Below are positions 9,097-18,218 of a stretch of 64,000 nt of DNA, in pieces (positions within the stretch are counted from its first letter, which is position 1; every line of letters starts with the position of its first letter). A model generated the notes under the pieces. It ran no database searches and was not told the origin of the DNA. It worked only from the letters and a program-made list of their open reading frames with translations. The DNA is from Aquabacterium lacunae (GTDB lineage Bacteria > Pseudomonadota > Gammaproteobacteria > Burkholderiales > Burkholderiaceae_C): contig NZ_SIXI01000002.1 in the NCBI RefSeq assembly GCF_004310865.1, forward strand, positions 744,001-808,000, in the 5' to 3' direction. The position numbers were made by a program, and so were the translations under genes.

Positions 9097-10545
9097 ATGA
9101 AAAACGCCAACTCCAGTCGGAGTTGGCCCTCCACACACGCACGACGCCGTCAGCGTGGGCAAGCGCTGATCTTCGGAATCTTCGTTTTGGCCGCGGGACT
9201 GGCGTCGCTGCTTTACGTGTTCAATGCGGGCCAACTGATCCACGACAAAGGCAAACTGGTCAACGCAGCCGATGCCGCCGCCTACAGCGGAGGCCTCATG
9301 CAAGCGCGCGCACTGAACTACGCGGCTTACACCAATCGCGCGCTGTTGGCCAACGAGATGACGGTTGCACAAACCGTCGGCCTGACGTCATGGCTGCGCT
9401 TCCAAAGCCGTCATGCACAGATGGCCAACCTTTTCGGCTGTCGCACACCCTGGAACCTGCCGGTCTCCGACACATTCCTTCGGTACGCCCCGCTTTGCAT
9501 GGCACTTGCGTGGAGCGAGCCCGCCATCACGAGCATCAGCAACCAAGTGAACGTCGTGGCGCCTGGCGTCATCGCAGGCGTTGAAGCATCCAAGGTTCTG
9601 TTGCAAGCCGCTCAGGCCAACATGATGATTCGCATGGTGGCCGGAGGGCGTCATCGGGTCATGCAAGAGGTCGCGTCAGCCAACTTTGCAGGCGACGGCC
9701 AGGTGGACGTCGACACGATTCCCCTGCAAGACGGATTTTTCCTGTTCGAAGGAGCCCCTGTCCTGCGCGTCGTGCCCAACAACCAGCGAAACCGATTCGC
9801 TGCCGTGGCGGTCCAGAGTGCGTCACAAGATCGCTTCAACAACAACAGAAACTGGCGCGACCGCAGCCTTTTGCCCAGTTGCGTGGGCATCAATGGCTTT
9901 CGATTCAACCGCGTGGAAAGAGCTGGCGGCACCAACCTGATCGGCTTCGACGAGTGGAAAGCCGTTGACTCGGCTTCTCGCTACTCTTTCCGCATGAGAA
10001 AGGGGCGTTGCGTCGAAAACAGTGAGCAGGTGATCGCGGGAGGACAAAGCGCGGCATTCAGAACGAATGATGCCGAGTTCAACGACACCAACGCGTTCGG
10101 ACGCTCTCGAGCCATCAACCCGCGCGCCAGTCGCTCTGCATTCAGCACACGCGAGTGGCAGGCCTACCGTGGCCTCCCCAACTTCATGTCCTTGTCCAAC
10201 GCGGCGCTGTCGTACACCCCCGAACAGGCCGACGTCAATCGTCGCAACCTCACGCTGCGCTTGTCGATACGGGTCACACGTCGACCTTCAGAGATCCGTA
10301 ACGCCGAGGGTCGATCGCTGGTGCGCAGCACCGGACAGCGGGCCTATGGCATCAATGACTATCGTGGGGCGCCCATGCGGGGGCAATACGCTGCAGTGGC
10401 CACGTCTGAAGTGTTCTTTGACCGACCGACAGCGCGTGCAGACGGTCGCACTGAATTGCCCAACGAGTTCAACCCATTTTGGCAGGTCAGGCTGGTGCGA
10501 TCCGATGCAGCGATTGCGGCCGCCACTGCCCTCCAGATGAACTGA
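9097..10545 (+). CDS. TadG-like Flp pilus-assembly protein
   Basis: A 482-residue protein with a basic N-terminus ending RRQRGQALIF, a single hydrophobic helix (GIFVLAAGLASLLYVFNAG, about residues 27-45) and then the segment DKGKLVNAADAAAYSGGLMQARALNYAAYTN. The latter is characteristic of the TadG-like N-terminal domain (VDLGRAYVAKRQLQNAADAAALAAA type). The Glu at +5 of classic pilins is absent, as in TadG. The remainder is a large predicted extracytoplasmic domain with few recognisable motifs and two Cys residues near 114 and 131. It lies 28 bases after the pilin and is probably co-transcribed. The domain call is from pattern, not from a search. Confidence 0.72.
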   Translation: MKNANSSRSWPSTHARRRQRGQALIFGIFVLAAGLASLLYVFNAGQLIHDKGKLVNAADAAAYSGGLMQARALNYAAYTNRALLANEMTVAQTVGLTSWLRFQSRHAQMANLFGCRTPWNLPVSDTFLRYAPLCMALAWSEPAITSISNQVNVVAPGVIAGVEASKVLLQAAQANMMIRMVAGGRHRVMQEVASANFAGDGQVDVDTIPLQDGFFLFEGAPVLRVVPNNQRNRFAAVAVQSASQDRFNNNRNWRDRSLLPSCVGINGFRFNRVERAGGTNLIGFDEWKAVDSASRYSFRMRKGRCVENSEQVIAGGQSAAFRTNDAEFNDTNAFGRSRAINPRASRSAFSTREWQAYRGLPNFMSLSNAALSYTPEQADVNRRNLTLRLSIRVTRRPSEIRNAEGRSLVRSTGQRAYGINDYRGAPMRGQYAAVATSEVFFDRPTARADGRTELPNEFNPFWQVRLVRSDAAIAAATALQMN

Positions 10546-10547
10546 AG

Positions 10548-11429
10548 ATGATGCGCCATACACACTCGAAGCGACTGTGGGGCATGGCCTGTGCTGTGCT
10601 GTGTCAGGTACAGGCAAGTCAGGCCGCGACGCAAGCCGAGACCCAAGCTCGGCAAGCCCCTCCCCCTCACGCTGAACTCAACAGTGCGAGCGGCGAGATG
10701 GTGAACTGGGTGAGAAAGCTTGCCTACTTGCCCAACGAGAAGGAAGCACGCGACGGCGTGAAGCAATTGCGCGCGGACCATCAGGACTGCGTGCAACAAG
10801 CCCGCGCCAACAACTGGCCCGTCAAGCCCATCGCCGCATGGCCAGACCACGTGGTCCGGTATGTCCATGACGAATATGTCTCCGAGCGTGCCTACGTCGT
10901 GTACACCACGATGACCCGATACAGCCTGGGCACTGAACCAGACAACAGTTGCGCCATCAAGGAAGACCTGCGGCGAGGGGCCATGCTGCACACCGCGTCC
11001 GGCATGTGCCAGATCGACTTCACCGATCAGGTGGCCAGAGGGGATTGCCCTGCCATGCCCAAAAAGCCGCTTCAACCCACTTCAGGTGTCAAGCAAAAGC
11101 GCCCAGAGGCACCGCCGCCCACGATGCCTGGTGGCCTGTACCGCGTCCTCAATGAGTTTGATTCTGTGCTCGGACACTCATGCCAGAAAGTCAGGTTTGG
11201 GGCATCGGCTGAAGACTCGCTCAACAGTTGCCACGTCAAAGCGGGAGGCTTCATGGGCTTCACCCGGAACGCATTCTTGCCACCGGGTCATCTGGCATTG
11301 ACGCTCAAAGAAGAGATGGGCCAAGGCAAGATGTCCGCTGAAGCAGTGGACATCAAACTGGCGTTCAGGGTCGAGCCACGTCTGTTCTGGCCGCATGCGG
11401 TGCCAGGCATGCAAGTGAACCCACAGTGA
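10548..11429 (+). CDS. Secreted protein of unknown function within the Tad locus
   Basis: A 293-residue protein starting at one of two adjacent ATG codons (10548 or 10551), just after the TadG-like stop. The N-terminus (MMRHTHSKRLWGMACAVLCQVQASQA) is a Sec signal peptide with an ASQA cleavage site. The mature part carries about seven Cys residues (for example DHQDCVQQ, DNSCAIKE, SGMCQIDF, GDCPAMP, HSCQKV, NSCHVK), suggesting disulfides in the periplasm or outside. A Pro/Lys-rich linker near residues 180-205 separates two halves. I do not recognise the family. Its position between pseudopilin-like genes suggests a structural or accessory part of the Tad machine. Confidence 0.7.
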   Translation: MMRHTHSKRLWGMACAVLCQVQASQAATQAETQARQAPPPHAELNSASGEMVNWVRKLAYLPNEKEARDGVKQLRADHQDCVQQARANNWPVKPIAAWPDHVVRYVHDEYVSERAYVVYTTMTRYSLGTEPDNSCAIKEDLRRGAMLHTASGMCQIDFTDQVARGDCPAMPKKPLQPTSGVKQKRPEAPPPTMPGGLYRVLNEFDSVLGHSCQKVRFGASAEDSLNSCHVKAGGFMGFTRNAFLPPGHLALTLKEEMGQGKMSAEAVDIKLAFRVEPRLFWPHAVPGMQVNPQ

Positions 11430-11440
11430 GGCGCAACGCC

Positions 11441-12265
11441 ATGCGACTCCAGCGCTTCAGCGCCCCCGGCCGTCGGCCACGCGGTCAGGCCCTGACAGAA
11501 ACCATCGTGGCCTGCTTGGTGCTGGTCCCGCTGTTCATGCTGATGCCCATGATCGGCAAGTATCAGGACATGGCGCACTCCACACTGATGGCCAGTCGGT
11601 ATGTGGCACATGAAGCAACCATTCGCAACCCAGGCAGCAACAACTGGAAGCCCGAGAACCAGTTGGCTCAAGAAGTGAGACGACGCTTCTTCAGCAACAG
11701 CAATGCACCGATCAAAACCAACGATTCAGCGGGCAACTTCGCAGCTCACCGCAACTTGGCATGGACCGACGGCTTCGGCAACCCCCTGATCACTGACATT
11801 GACCGCGACGTGATGGTCAGCTTTGGTCCAGCACGTCGCCCAACCCACGGGCAAGCCTTTTCAGCCGGTTCGGATGGCGCACCGTTCAGCATCCCAGGCT
11901 TGAGCTTCAACAACTTCGGGCTGACGCGACAGGGCATCTACACCGCCAATGTCAGTGTCTCGGTGGCCAACCTTCCGGCTCACCTGCGCTTCACACGTCC
12001 GTTTGACACATTGAACCTGGTCATCACCCGGTCGAGCAGCACACTCATTGACCCATGGGCTGCGCCTGATGCATTCACGGTCCAGCGGCGCCTGGACAAC
12101 ACCGTGGTCCATCCAGGGCGAGCACTCGCCTTCTTGAACACCCCGGTGGACCTGCTGGTTCGGGCGGCAGACGGTGACCTGATCGGGCTGAGTTCGATCC
12201 GGGGTCCTCGCCTTGGCGGGCTGGATTACTGGCGGGATGTCGTCCCGCCAGACAGGCTGAGGTGA
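11441..12265 (+). CDS. TadE-like pseudopilin
   Basis: A 274-residue protein read from the ATG at 11441, which has GAGG about 9 bases upstream; an in-frame GTG at 11426 overlaps the previous stop and is the alternative. The N-terminus has a pseudopilin motif: basic leader ending RRPRG, cleavage G15|Q16, Glu at +5 (ALTE20), then a hydrophobic helix (TIVACLVLVPLFMLMPMIG). The following KYQDMAHSTLMASRYVAHEA resembles the TadE helix exit (sR.Aa.eA). The large C-terminal domain has no recognised motif. It is most likely a minor pseudopilin at the pilus tip or base. Confidence 0.75.
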   Translation: MRLQRFSAPGRRPRGQALTETIVACLVLVPLFMLMPMIGKYQDMAHSTLMASRYVAHEATIRNPGSNNWKPENQLAQEVRRRFFSNSNAPIKTNDSAGNFAAHRNLAWTDGFGNPLITDIDRDVMVSFGPARRPTHGQAFSAGSDGAPFSIPGLSFNNFGLTRQGIYTANVSVSVANLPAHLRFTRPFDTLNLVITRSSSTLIDPWAAPDAFTVQRRLDNTVVHPGRALAFLNTPVDLLVRAADGDLIGLSSIRGPRLGGLDYWRDVVPPDRLR

Positions 12266-12268
12266 GCC

Positions 12269-13003
12269 ATGGGCCGTCAATCAATGGTATGGGCCTTCTT
12301 GAGCCTGTGGGTGCCCTGCTGTATCGCGTGGGCACAGGTCAGCTTGCCTGGTGGACTGACTGTTCTTCCTCACTCGGCATCGGTCACGCACATTGAAGGC
12401 ACGGTGTCCATACAAGGCGTGCCTGCCCGCATGCTGGCGTTCCAGACACCCATGCAGCCTCAGCAACTGGCACAACAGTACGTCAATGAATGGAAGGCTG
12501 TGGCCACCCCTCAGGCAGACCAATCGATCGTGTTGGGCAAGCAAAGCGCCGATCACTTCATCACCGTGAAACTGACGCCAACACCGGGTGGCACGCGGGG
12601 GCTGATGTCGATCATCGACACGCGCCAGATCGCCAGCGCCAGCCAGGCCTCGGCGCAACGAATCAAAGCCTGGACCGAAGCTTTCGGACCTCAGGCCTTG
12701 CTGGTGGATCACGCCGTTTCAGAGGTGGCGGGAACGCGCAATGAATCCTTGCTGCTGGCCCTGCAAACTTCCCCAACCCAAGCACTTCGCCAGGCCCAGA
12801 TGGTTTTGAAACGGCGAGGCTACCAGACGGACCAAAGCTTCACAGCCGAGGCGAATCCTGCCGCGCGGGGTCGAACAGACGACGCGCTGGTGACCACGTT
12901 CCACAAAGACGGTGGGCACGAAGCCGTCGTCACCGCATTTCGACACCGAGATGGAAAGTCGTACATCAAGGTCGACACCATCACACACACAGCCAGCCAT
13001 TGA
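12269..13003 (+). CDS. Secreted protein of unknown function within the Tad locus
   Basis: A 244-residue protein beginning 4 bases after the preceding stop. The N-terminus (MGRQSMVWAFLSLWVPCCIAWAQ) is a signal peptide with an AWA|Q-type site; no lipobox at the right spacing is evident. The mature part is Gln/Thr/Ala-rich, with segments such as HIEGTVSIQGVPARMLAFQ and GRTDDALVTTFHKDGGHEAVV. I do not recognise the family. Tight spacing on both sides places it in the same operon as the pseudopilins, and a periplasmic role in pilus assembly is a guess. Confidence 0.65.
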   Translation: MGRQSMVWAFLSLWVPCCIAWAQVSLPGGLTVLPHSASVTHIEGTVSIQGVPARMLAFQTPMQPQQLAQQYVNEWKAVATPQADQSIVLGKQSADHFITVKLTPTPGGTRGLMSIIDTRQIASASQASAQRIKAWTEAFGPQALLVDHAVSEVAGTRNESLLLALQTSPTQALRQAQMVLKRRGYQTDQSFTAEANPAARGRTDDALVTTFHKDGGHEAVVTAFRHRDGKSYIKVDTITHTASH

Positions 13004-13027
13004 GCCAAGCAGTCAGAGGGAGATTCA

Positions 13028-13225
13028 ATGAAGCACAGCACCCGACAAACGGGGCAATCCATGGTCGAGTTCGTGGTCGTCGCAGCGGCACTTTGCACGG
13101 CTCTTTTCTGGCCACTGCCGCTCAATGACGGCAGCGGCAGAAGCATGTCGACCATCCGCTTGCTGATCAGCAACTTCCAGGCAGGCTATGAACGCACGTC
13201 TGCATCAATTTCGCTGCCGGAGTGA
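13028..13225 (+). CDS. Small pseudopilin-like protein
   Basis: A 65-residue protein with a class III prepilin-like start: MKHSTRQTG, cleavage G9|Q10, then SMVE with Glu at +5 (E14), then a hydrophobic stretch (FVVVAAALCTALFWPLPL). The Pro residues shorten the helix compared with normal pilins. A ribosome-binding site (AGGGAGA) lies just upstream. It sits between the 244-residue secreted protein and CpaB. It could be a minor pilin or an initiation subunit, and it is too short for a large TadE/F ectodomain. Confidence 0.65.
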   Translation: MKHSTRQTGQSMVEFVVVAAALCTALFWPLPLNDGSGRSMSTIRLLISNFQAGYERTSASISLPE

Positions 13226-13231
13226 TCGCTG

Positions 13232-14209
13232 ATGCTGGACAAACTGAGGCAACTCAAGCCCAACCGTCAAGCCACCATGCTGCTCTCTGCGGCTGGGCTG
13301 GGGCTGACCGCCGCCCTGGTCGCTCGTTCGTACATGAGCAACCGGATCGAACAACTCGAAGCAGACACCAAGGGTCCGACGATCGAAGTGGTGGTCGCCA
13401 AGACCGATCTTCAGAAAGGGGCCGTGCTGTCTGAAGAAACCGTGGCCATCCGACAGGTTCCCCAAGCCTACGCACACGAGCAGGCCATCCTGCCCGAAAA
13501 CTTCAACAACGCCGAGGGCGAGGTGCTTGCGTTTTCTGTCAAGGGCGGCCAGATGGTCCTGTGGCCCATGCTGGAGGAAAAACGCGCGCCTTCCTTTGCA
13601 CATCAGGTGGAAGTGGGTCGTCGCGCCATGACCGTCCCCGTGGACGAAATCAACTCCATCTCCGGCATGCTGGAGCCTGGCGACATGATCGATCTGCTGG
13701 CATCGCTTGACCGCAATGGCAAGAAGGTGACGTTCCCTCTGCTGCAAAACGTCAAGGTGCTCGCCACGGGGCAACGTTCCCAGAGCGATCCCAAAAGTGG
13801 TGAGCGCAGAGACTATTCCACGGTCACGCTGGACACCACACCTGAACAAGCCCATCAGGTCATCGCGGTCCGAGAGCAGGGTCGCATCACGGCGTTGCTG
13901 AGGAATCCGCAGGACAAGACCGCCATCGACAAAACATCTGTGAACCTGGAGGGTCTGCTGGCCGATGCGCCTTCGGCTGCTGCAGCCCCCTTGGCTGCAT
14001 CGGGCGCCGCCAAAGCCGGAGTACCCATTCTTTACGGAGGGCAGCAAGCAGAGTTCACGCCTGAGCAACTCAATCTGGGCAAAGGCAATCCGCTGATGAA
14101 CGCCTTGCGAGCCATCACCCAATCGGCCACCGCTCAATCCACCAACACAGAGCCGAGCCGCACCACTGCCCCCATGCCAGCCGCCATGCAAGGCAGCGCA
14201 CAGCCATGA
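13232..14209 (+). CDS. cpaB: Flp pilus assembly protein CpaB/RcpC
   Basis: A 325-residue protein with one N-terminal transmembrane helix (ATMLLSAAGLGLTAALVARSYM, about residues 14-35) followed by an SAF-type domain (VVVAKTDLQKGAVLSEETVAIRQVP, about residues 51-76). The RcpC-like segment follows (RAMTVPVDEINSISGMLEPGDMIDLLAS, about residues 131-158), which is diagnostic for CpaB/RcpC of Tad systems. It acts in the periplasm with the secretin. The C-terminal 80 residues are Ala/Thr/Pro-rich and low in complexity. The stop overlaps the secretin start (ATGA), giving translational coupling. Confidence 0.9.
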   Translation: MLDKLRQLKPNRQATMLLSAAGLGLTAALVARSYMSNRIEQLEADTKGPTIEVVVAKTDLQKGAVLSEETVAIRQVPQAYAHEQAILPENFNNAEGEVLAFSVKGGQMVLWPMLEEKRAPSFAHQVEVGRRAMTVPVDEINSISGMLEPGDMIDLLASLDRNGKKVTFPLLQNVKVLATGQRSQSDPKSGERRDYSTVTLDTTPEQAHQVIAVREQGRITALLRNPQDKTAIDKTSVNLEGLLADAPSAAAAPLAASGAAKAGVPILYGGQQAEFTPEQLNLGKGNPLMNALRAITQSATAQSTNTEPSRTTAPMPAAMQGSAQP

Positions 14210-16356
14210 ACCGTCGTCATTTCGATCAATCACCCCCTTGGGCCAGGAAGCTCTTTCTGACGTGTCTGGTGCTGCCGTCTCTTCAATGGCTGCCTTCTGA
14301 AGCACAAAACACGCCATCGTCTCAGAGCCATCCACCCCAGCAAGCCAGTGGCTCAGGGCTGCCCCGAAACCTTGCAACGCCTGCCCGAAAATCGCCGGCC
14401 GCCTATGCGCCAGTCAAGACCTTCGACGATGGCACGGTCGTGCCGGAAATCGAGATGTTTGTGGGCGAATCGAGGGTACTTCCTGCACCAGGGGTCGGGC
14501 GTGTGGCCGTTGGCAACGGCAAGATGCTGACGGCGGCCGTGCTGGACAACAAAGAAATTCTGCTGTTCGCCAACGAACAAGGCACCTCGTCCCTGTTCAT
14601 CTGGAATGACCGTGGCCAGTACCAACGCCTGAAGATCAATGTGGTGCCAGGAGACACCTCCCGTGTTGCGCGCGAAGTGGCTGCGTTTGTCTCCAAATTT
14701 CCTGGGGCGAAGGTCTCCATCATCGGCAGCAATGTGATCGTCGACGGCGAACGCGTCGGCAAAGAAGATCTGGAGAAGATCAAGCGGCTGGAGCGCGTCT
14801 ATCCGCAACTGCTGAACTTCACCCACCCCGGCGGGTGGGACAAGATGGTCATGATGGACGTGAAGGTCCTGGAGTTCCCCAAGAACTACTTGAGGAACCT
14901 GGGATTGAACTGGACACCCACGGGTGGGGGCACCATGGGTGCCATCTGGCTGCCGACACGCGCAGGCAATGACGGCCCTTATGCCTTGAACATCCAAGGA
15001 GGTGGCGCCGGTTTGCCCATCACAGCACCCGACGGCCAGCCCGCCACTTTGCCCAAGGGGCTCAACGTGATCGGCGGCCTCAACCTCGGGATCAATGCCT
15101 CCCTGGAAGCGCTGATTCAGGAAGGGAAGGCCGCCATTCTGGCGGAGCCGCAACTGTCGACGCGCAGCGGCAAATCGGCGGAATTCCGCGCAGGCGGCGA
15201 AATTCCGTACGGCGTCGCCTCAGACAACGGCACCACCGTCTTGTTCAAGGAGTACGGTGTCACATTGAAGATCACGCCCACCGTTGACCGTGAAGGCTAC
15301 ATCCGCGCTGAGGTGGACATCGAGGTCAGCAGCATCGACTCGGCAGCGTCCACCGTTTACGGTCCAGGTCTGAGAACCCGATCGACGCAGTCGCATTTCA
15401 ATGTCAAAAGCGGCCAGACGATCGTGCTGAGCGGGATGCTGTCGTCAGAGCACGGAATGTCCACGGACAAGCTGCCACTGCTGGGAGAAATCCCGGTGTT
15501 GGGTGCCCTGTTCCGATCGAACCGGTTCCGCAACAACGAAACAGAGTTGGTGGTCCTTGTCACCCCAAAGCTGACGGAGCCGGGGGATGCCGAGCAAGCC
15601 ACTCGCATCAGTGAGACTGAGCGCAAACTGTCCGAAGTGAACGCCAACCAGCGCACACTGACACCCATCGGTGCACCCGCACCCGCACCTGCACCTGCAC
15701 CTGCACCTGCACCTGCACCTGCACCTGCACCTGCACCTGCACCTGCACCTGCACCTGCACCCGCACCTGCACCTGCACCTGCTCAGCCACTCGCCACAGG
15801 CGCACAGGGCAGCCCTCTGCGGGTCACAACGCTCAGCACCGAACTCAAGGCAGCCCCAGAAGCCAGCTCGCAAACGATGTTGAGCCTTCAGCGCGATGCC
15901 ACGGTGCACATGACACCAGAGGACACCGTGGATGCGGGCGGGACCCGCTGGCGGCGAGTCACAGTGGGCGCCATGACTGGCTGGCTTCCCGCAGACACCG
16001 TGGAGCCTGCTGCCAAGCGGCGTGTGATCCGACTGGGCGCTCTGGCTGGTCACACAGGCCAGGGCGCAGAAGGCATCAAAACGCACGCCATTCCGAGCGC
16101 TTCGGTGGAACGTCCGGTTCTGGCGGAACCGCCCAGCGCGCCGCCCACGGCATCGAATGCTTCTTACAAAGTCACGCTTCCGCGACTGGCGCTTCGCGTT
16201 GCACCTGACATCAATGCAGCGATCCTCACCAGCATTCCCCAAGACAGCAGAGTCGACGCCACCACCCAAGCGCCTGTGGGCCCCTGGAGGGCGGTCTCGT
16301 TCAACGGTCAAGCTGGCTGGGTCGCGAGCCAATGGCTTGAACCCATGCAGAGGTGA
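14206..16356 (+). CDS. cpaC: Tad secretin CpaC/RcpA with Ala-Pro linker and two C-terminal SH3-like domains
   Basis: A 716-residue outer-membrane channel protein. After a signal peptide (KLFLTCLVLPSLQWLPSEA) it has the pilus secretin N-domain (EIEMFVGESRVLPAPGVGRVAVGN, about residues 82-105), a BON-like domain (KVSIIGSNVIVDGERV) and the secretin core (about 215-460: LEALIQEGKAAILAEPQL, LLGEIPVLGALFRSN, ETELVVLVTPKL). Unusually the chain then continues: 18 Ala-Pro dipeptides at 490-525, then two regions ending GWLPADTVEP and GWVASQWLEP that look like bacterial SH3 domains. SH3b domains often bind peptidoglycan, so the secretin may be anchored to the cell wall. Family members are usually about 450-500 residues, so the extension is real and large. 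Confidence 0.88.
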   Translation: MNRRHFDQSPPWARKLFLTCLVLPSLQWLPSEAQNTPSSQSHPPQQASGSGLPRNLATPARKSPAAYAPVKTFDDGTVVPEIEMFVGESRVLPAPGVGRVAVGNGKMLTAAVLDNKEILLFANEQGTSSLFIWNDRGQYQRLKINVVPGDTSRVAREVAAFVSKFPGAKVSIIGSNVIVDGERVGKEDLEKIKRLERVYPQLLNFTHPGGWDKMVMMDVKVLEFPKNYLRNLGLNWTPTGGGTMGAIWLPTRAGNDGPYALNIQGGGAGLPITAPDGQPATLPKGLNVIGGLNLGINASLEALIQEGKAAILAEPQLSTRSGKSAEFRAGGEIPYGVASDNGTTVLFKEYGVTLKITPTVDREGYIRAEVDIEVSSIDSAASTVYGPGLRTRSTQSHFNVKSGQTIVLSGMLSSEHGMSTDKLPLLGEIPVLGALFRSNRFRNNETELVVLVTPKLTEPGDAEQATRISETERKLSEVNANQRTLTPIGAPAPAPAPAPAPAPAPAPAPAPAPAPAPAPAPAPAPAQPLATGAQGSPLRVTTLSTELKAAPEASSQTMLSLQRDATVHMTPEDTVDAGGTRWRRVTVGAMTGWLPADTVEPAAKRRVIRLGALAGHTGQGAEGIKTHAIPSASVERPVLAEPPSAPPTASNASYKVTLPRLALRVAPDINAAILTSIPQDSRVDATTQAPVGPWRAVSFNGQAGWVASQWLEPMQR
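15673..15780 (+). repeat. Hexanucleotide tandem repeat, 18 units, encoding (Ala-Pro)18
   Basis: Eighteen perfect or near-perfect copies of GCACCT (units 1, 2 and 15 read GCACCC) lie inside the secretin gene. The unit is a multiple of three, so slippage would change the length of the Ala-Pro spacer between secretin core and SH3-like domains without shifting the frame. Copy-number variation between strains is therefore likely. Confidence 0.95.
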
Positions 16357-16358
16357 CC

Positions 16359-18218
16359 ATGCAGATCACTGTCACACACCCGAACGGGGACAGCCAGGTA
16401 TTGGACATCCCTGACGACAGCATCATTGGCAAAGGCATGGACTGCGAGGTCCGGTTGGACAGCTGGCGGGTATCCAAAGAACACGCCAGGTTGTTCATGA
16501 CGCCGGCCGGACCGTTGGTCGAAGACTTGGGGACGTTCGGTGGCATCCAGGTCAATGGCCGCAAGGTGGATGTCCAGTTTGGCCCGCTCAAACCCACCGA
16601 TGTGATCTCGGTTGGGCCATACAAGCTGAACGTTGTCGATGAAACAGCCACCAGCAAACAGCCTCCCCTGGCTGTGAAGGCAACCAGCGAACGGTCGCGG
16701 TCCTCGACCGTGGCCGCCCGCAATCAGGCCGCGACGCAGGCCATCGCAGAGTCGAGAGCCCACGCATTGCGCGTGCAATCACAAGTGATGGCGAGCAAGC
16801 CGAGTGAGGAGACGAACGCCAAGACGGCAGCCAGTTACCCTCTCATGGTCGCCGCCGATCCTCAAGAAAAGGCCCTGGAATTCGAGTGGCGCAAACGCAT
16901 CCACGCCATGTTGCTCGAAACCATGGATCTGCGCAGGCAGGACGTCTCACGCATGTCCGACGAAAGGCTGCGACAAGAGACCGAATCGGTCATTCGCAAG
17001 CTGATCGAAGACAAGGGCGGCGAGATCCCATCCTCGATCAACCGGAATGCCCTGTGTCAGCAAGTGCTCAATGAAGCCATCGGCCTGGGCCCCCTGGAGG
17101 ATCTCCTGGCTGATGAGAGCGTGACGGAAATCATGGTCAACCGTCATGACCAGATTTTTGTTGAACGCTCCGGACGTCTTGTCCGACACGCCCTCACCTT
17201 CACAGGGGACCAGGCCGTGCTGGGGGTGATCGAACGCATCGTGACGCCACTGGGACGTCGGATCGATGAGTCATCCCCGATGGTCGATGCCCGGCTGAAA
17301 GACGGCTCCCGGGTCAACGCCATCATCCCGCCGCTGGCCCTGAAGGGGCCGACCCTGACCATTCGGAAGTTCTCCAAGCGAAAGCTCAGCGCCAGCGACC
17401 TCGTGGCCTATGGATCGGTGAGCCCGGAGATGGCTCATTTCATGCAGATCTGCGTCGAGGCCAAAAAGAACGTGGTGGTTTCAGGAGGCACAGGCTCAGG
17501 CAAGACCACCTTGCTGAACATCCTGTCCAACTTCATCCCACAGGGTGAGCGCGTGATCACAGTGGAAGACGCCGCTGAACTGCAACTGGGCCACGAACAC
17601 CTCATTTCGCTGGAATCACGGCCCGCCAACGTGGAGGGAAAAGGCGGCGTGAGCATTCGTGATCTGGTGCGCAACACCCTGCGGATGCGCCCGGACCGGA
17701 TCGTGGTAGGTGAATGCCGGGGCGCAGAAGCCCTGGACATGCTGCAGGCCATGAACACTGGCCATGACGGTTCGTTGACCACGCTGCACGCCAACTCGCC
17801 CCGCGACGCCCTGGCTCGGCTTGAAACCATGGTGCTGATGGCAGGCATGGACCTGCCCCTGACGGCCATCCGGGAACAGATTGCCTCGGCTGTCGACATC
17901 ATTGTTCAACAAACGCGCTTTGCCTGTGGCAAACGCTGTGTCACGCACATCGCAGAAATCACCGGCATCGAAAGCGGAACGATCCAGGTCCAAGAGCTTT
18001 TCAGGTTCGTGCGCCAGGGGCATGACCCGGAAACCGGTCGCGTGCAAGGCGTCTTCACAGGTTGCGACATGGTGCCCACCTTCTATGAAGAGCTGCAATC
18101 CACAGGCATGCACCTGGACATGAGCATCTTCAAGCCATGGATGCAAGTTCCTGACCCCAGCAGTGACAGCGATTTCGGCGATTTCGATGAACCCAAGCGC
18201 CGAGGCACCAGGGCATGA
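16359..18218 (+). CDS. cpaF: Tad secretion ATPase CpaF/TadA with N-terminal FHA domain
   Basis: A 619-residue traffic ATPase that powers pilus assembly or secretion. The ATG at 16359 follows GAGG by 5 bases; a GTG at 16353 overlapping the secretin stop is the alternative. Residues 1-97 form a forkhead-associated phosphopeptide-binding domain (SKEH at 39-42, VNG at 65-67, though the usual GR is GK at 24-25). An Ala/Ser-rich linker leads to the T2SS-E-type ATPase: [11 protein letters not shown] at 400-410, Walker A GGTGSGKT at 376-383, and [15 protein letters not shown] at 447-461. FHA suggests control by a Ser/Thr kinase. No TadZ/CpaE gene is present in the operon. Confidence 0.93.
   Translation: MQITVTHPNGDSQVLDIPDDSIIGKGMDCEVRLDSWRVSKEHARLFMTPAGPLVEDLGTFGGIQVNGRKVDVQFGPLKPTDVISVGPYKLNVVDETATSKQPPLAVKATSERSRSSTVAARNQAATQAIAESRAHALRVQSQVMASKPSEETNAKTAASYPLMVAADPQEKALEFEWRKRIHAMLLETMDLRRQDVSRMSDERLRQETESVIRKLIEDKGGEIPSSINRNALCQQVLNEAIGLGPLEDLLADESVTEIMVNRHDQIFVERSGRLVRHALTFTGDQAVLGVIERIVTPLGRRIDESSPMVDARLKDGSRVNAIIPPLALKGPTLTIRKFSKRKLSASDLVAYGSVSPEMAHFMQICVEAKKNVVVSGGTGSGKTTLLNILSNFIPQGERVITVEDAAELQLGHEHLISLESRPANVEGKGGVSIRDLVRNTLRMRPDRIVVGECRGAEALDMLQAMNTGHDGSLTTLHANSPRDALARLETMVLMAGMDLPLTAIREQIASAVDIIVQQTRFACGKRCVTHIAEITGIESGTIQVQELFRFVRQGHDPETGRVQGVFTGCDMVPTFYEELQSTGMHLDMSIFKPWMQVPDPSSDSDFGDFDEPKRRGTRA

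Noticed and set aside
15673-15780. CRISPR-like array
   Set aside because: Direct repeats have a 6-base unit without spacers and are translated as Ala-Pro.
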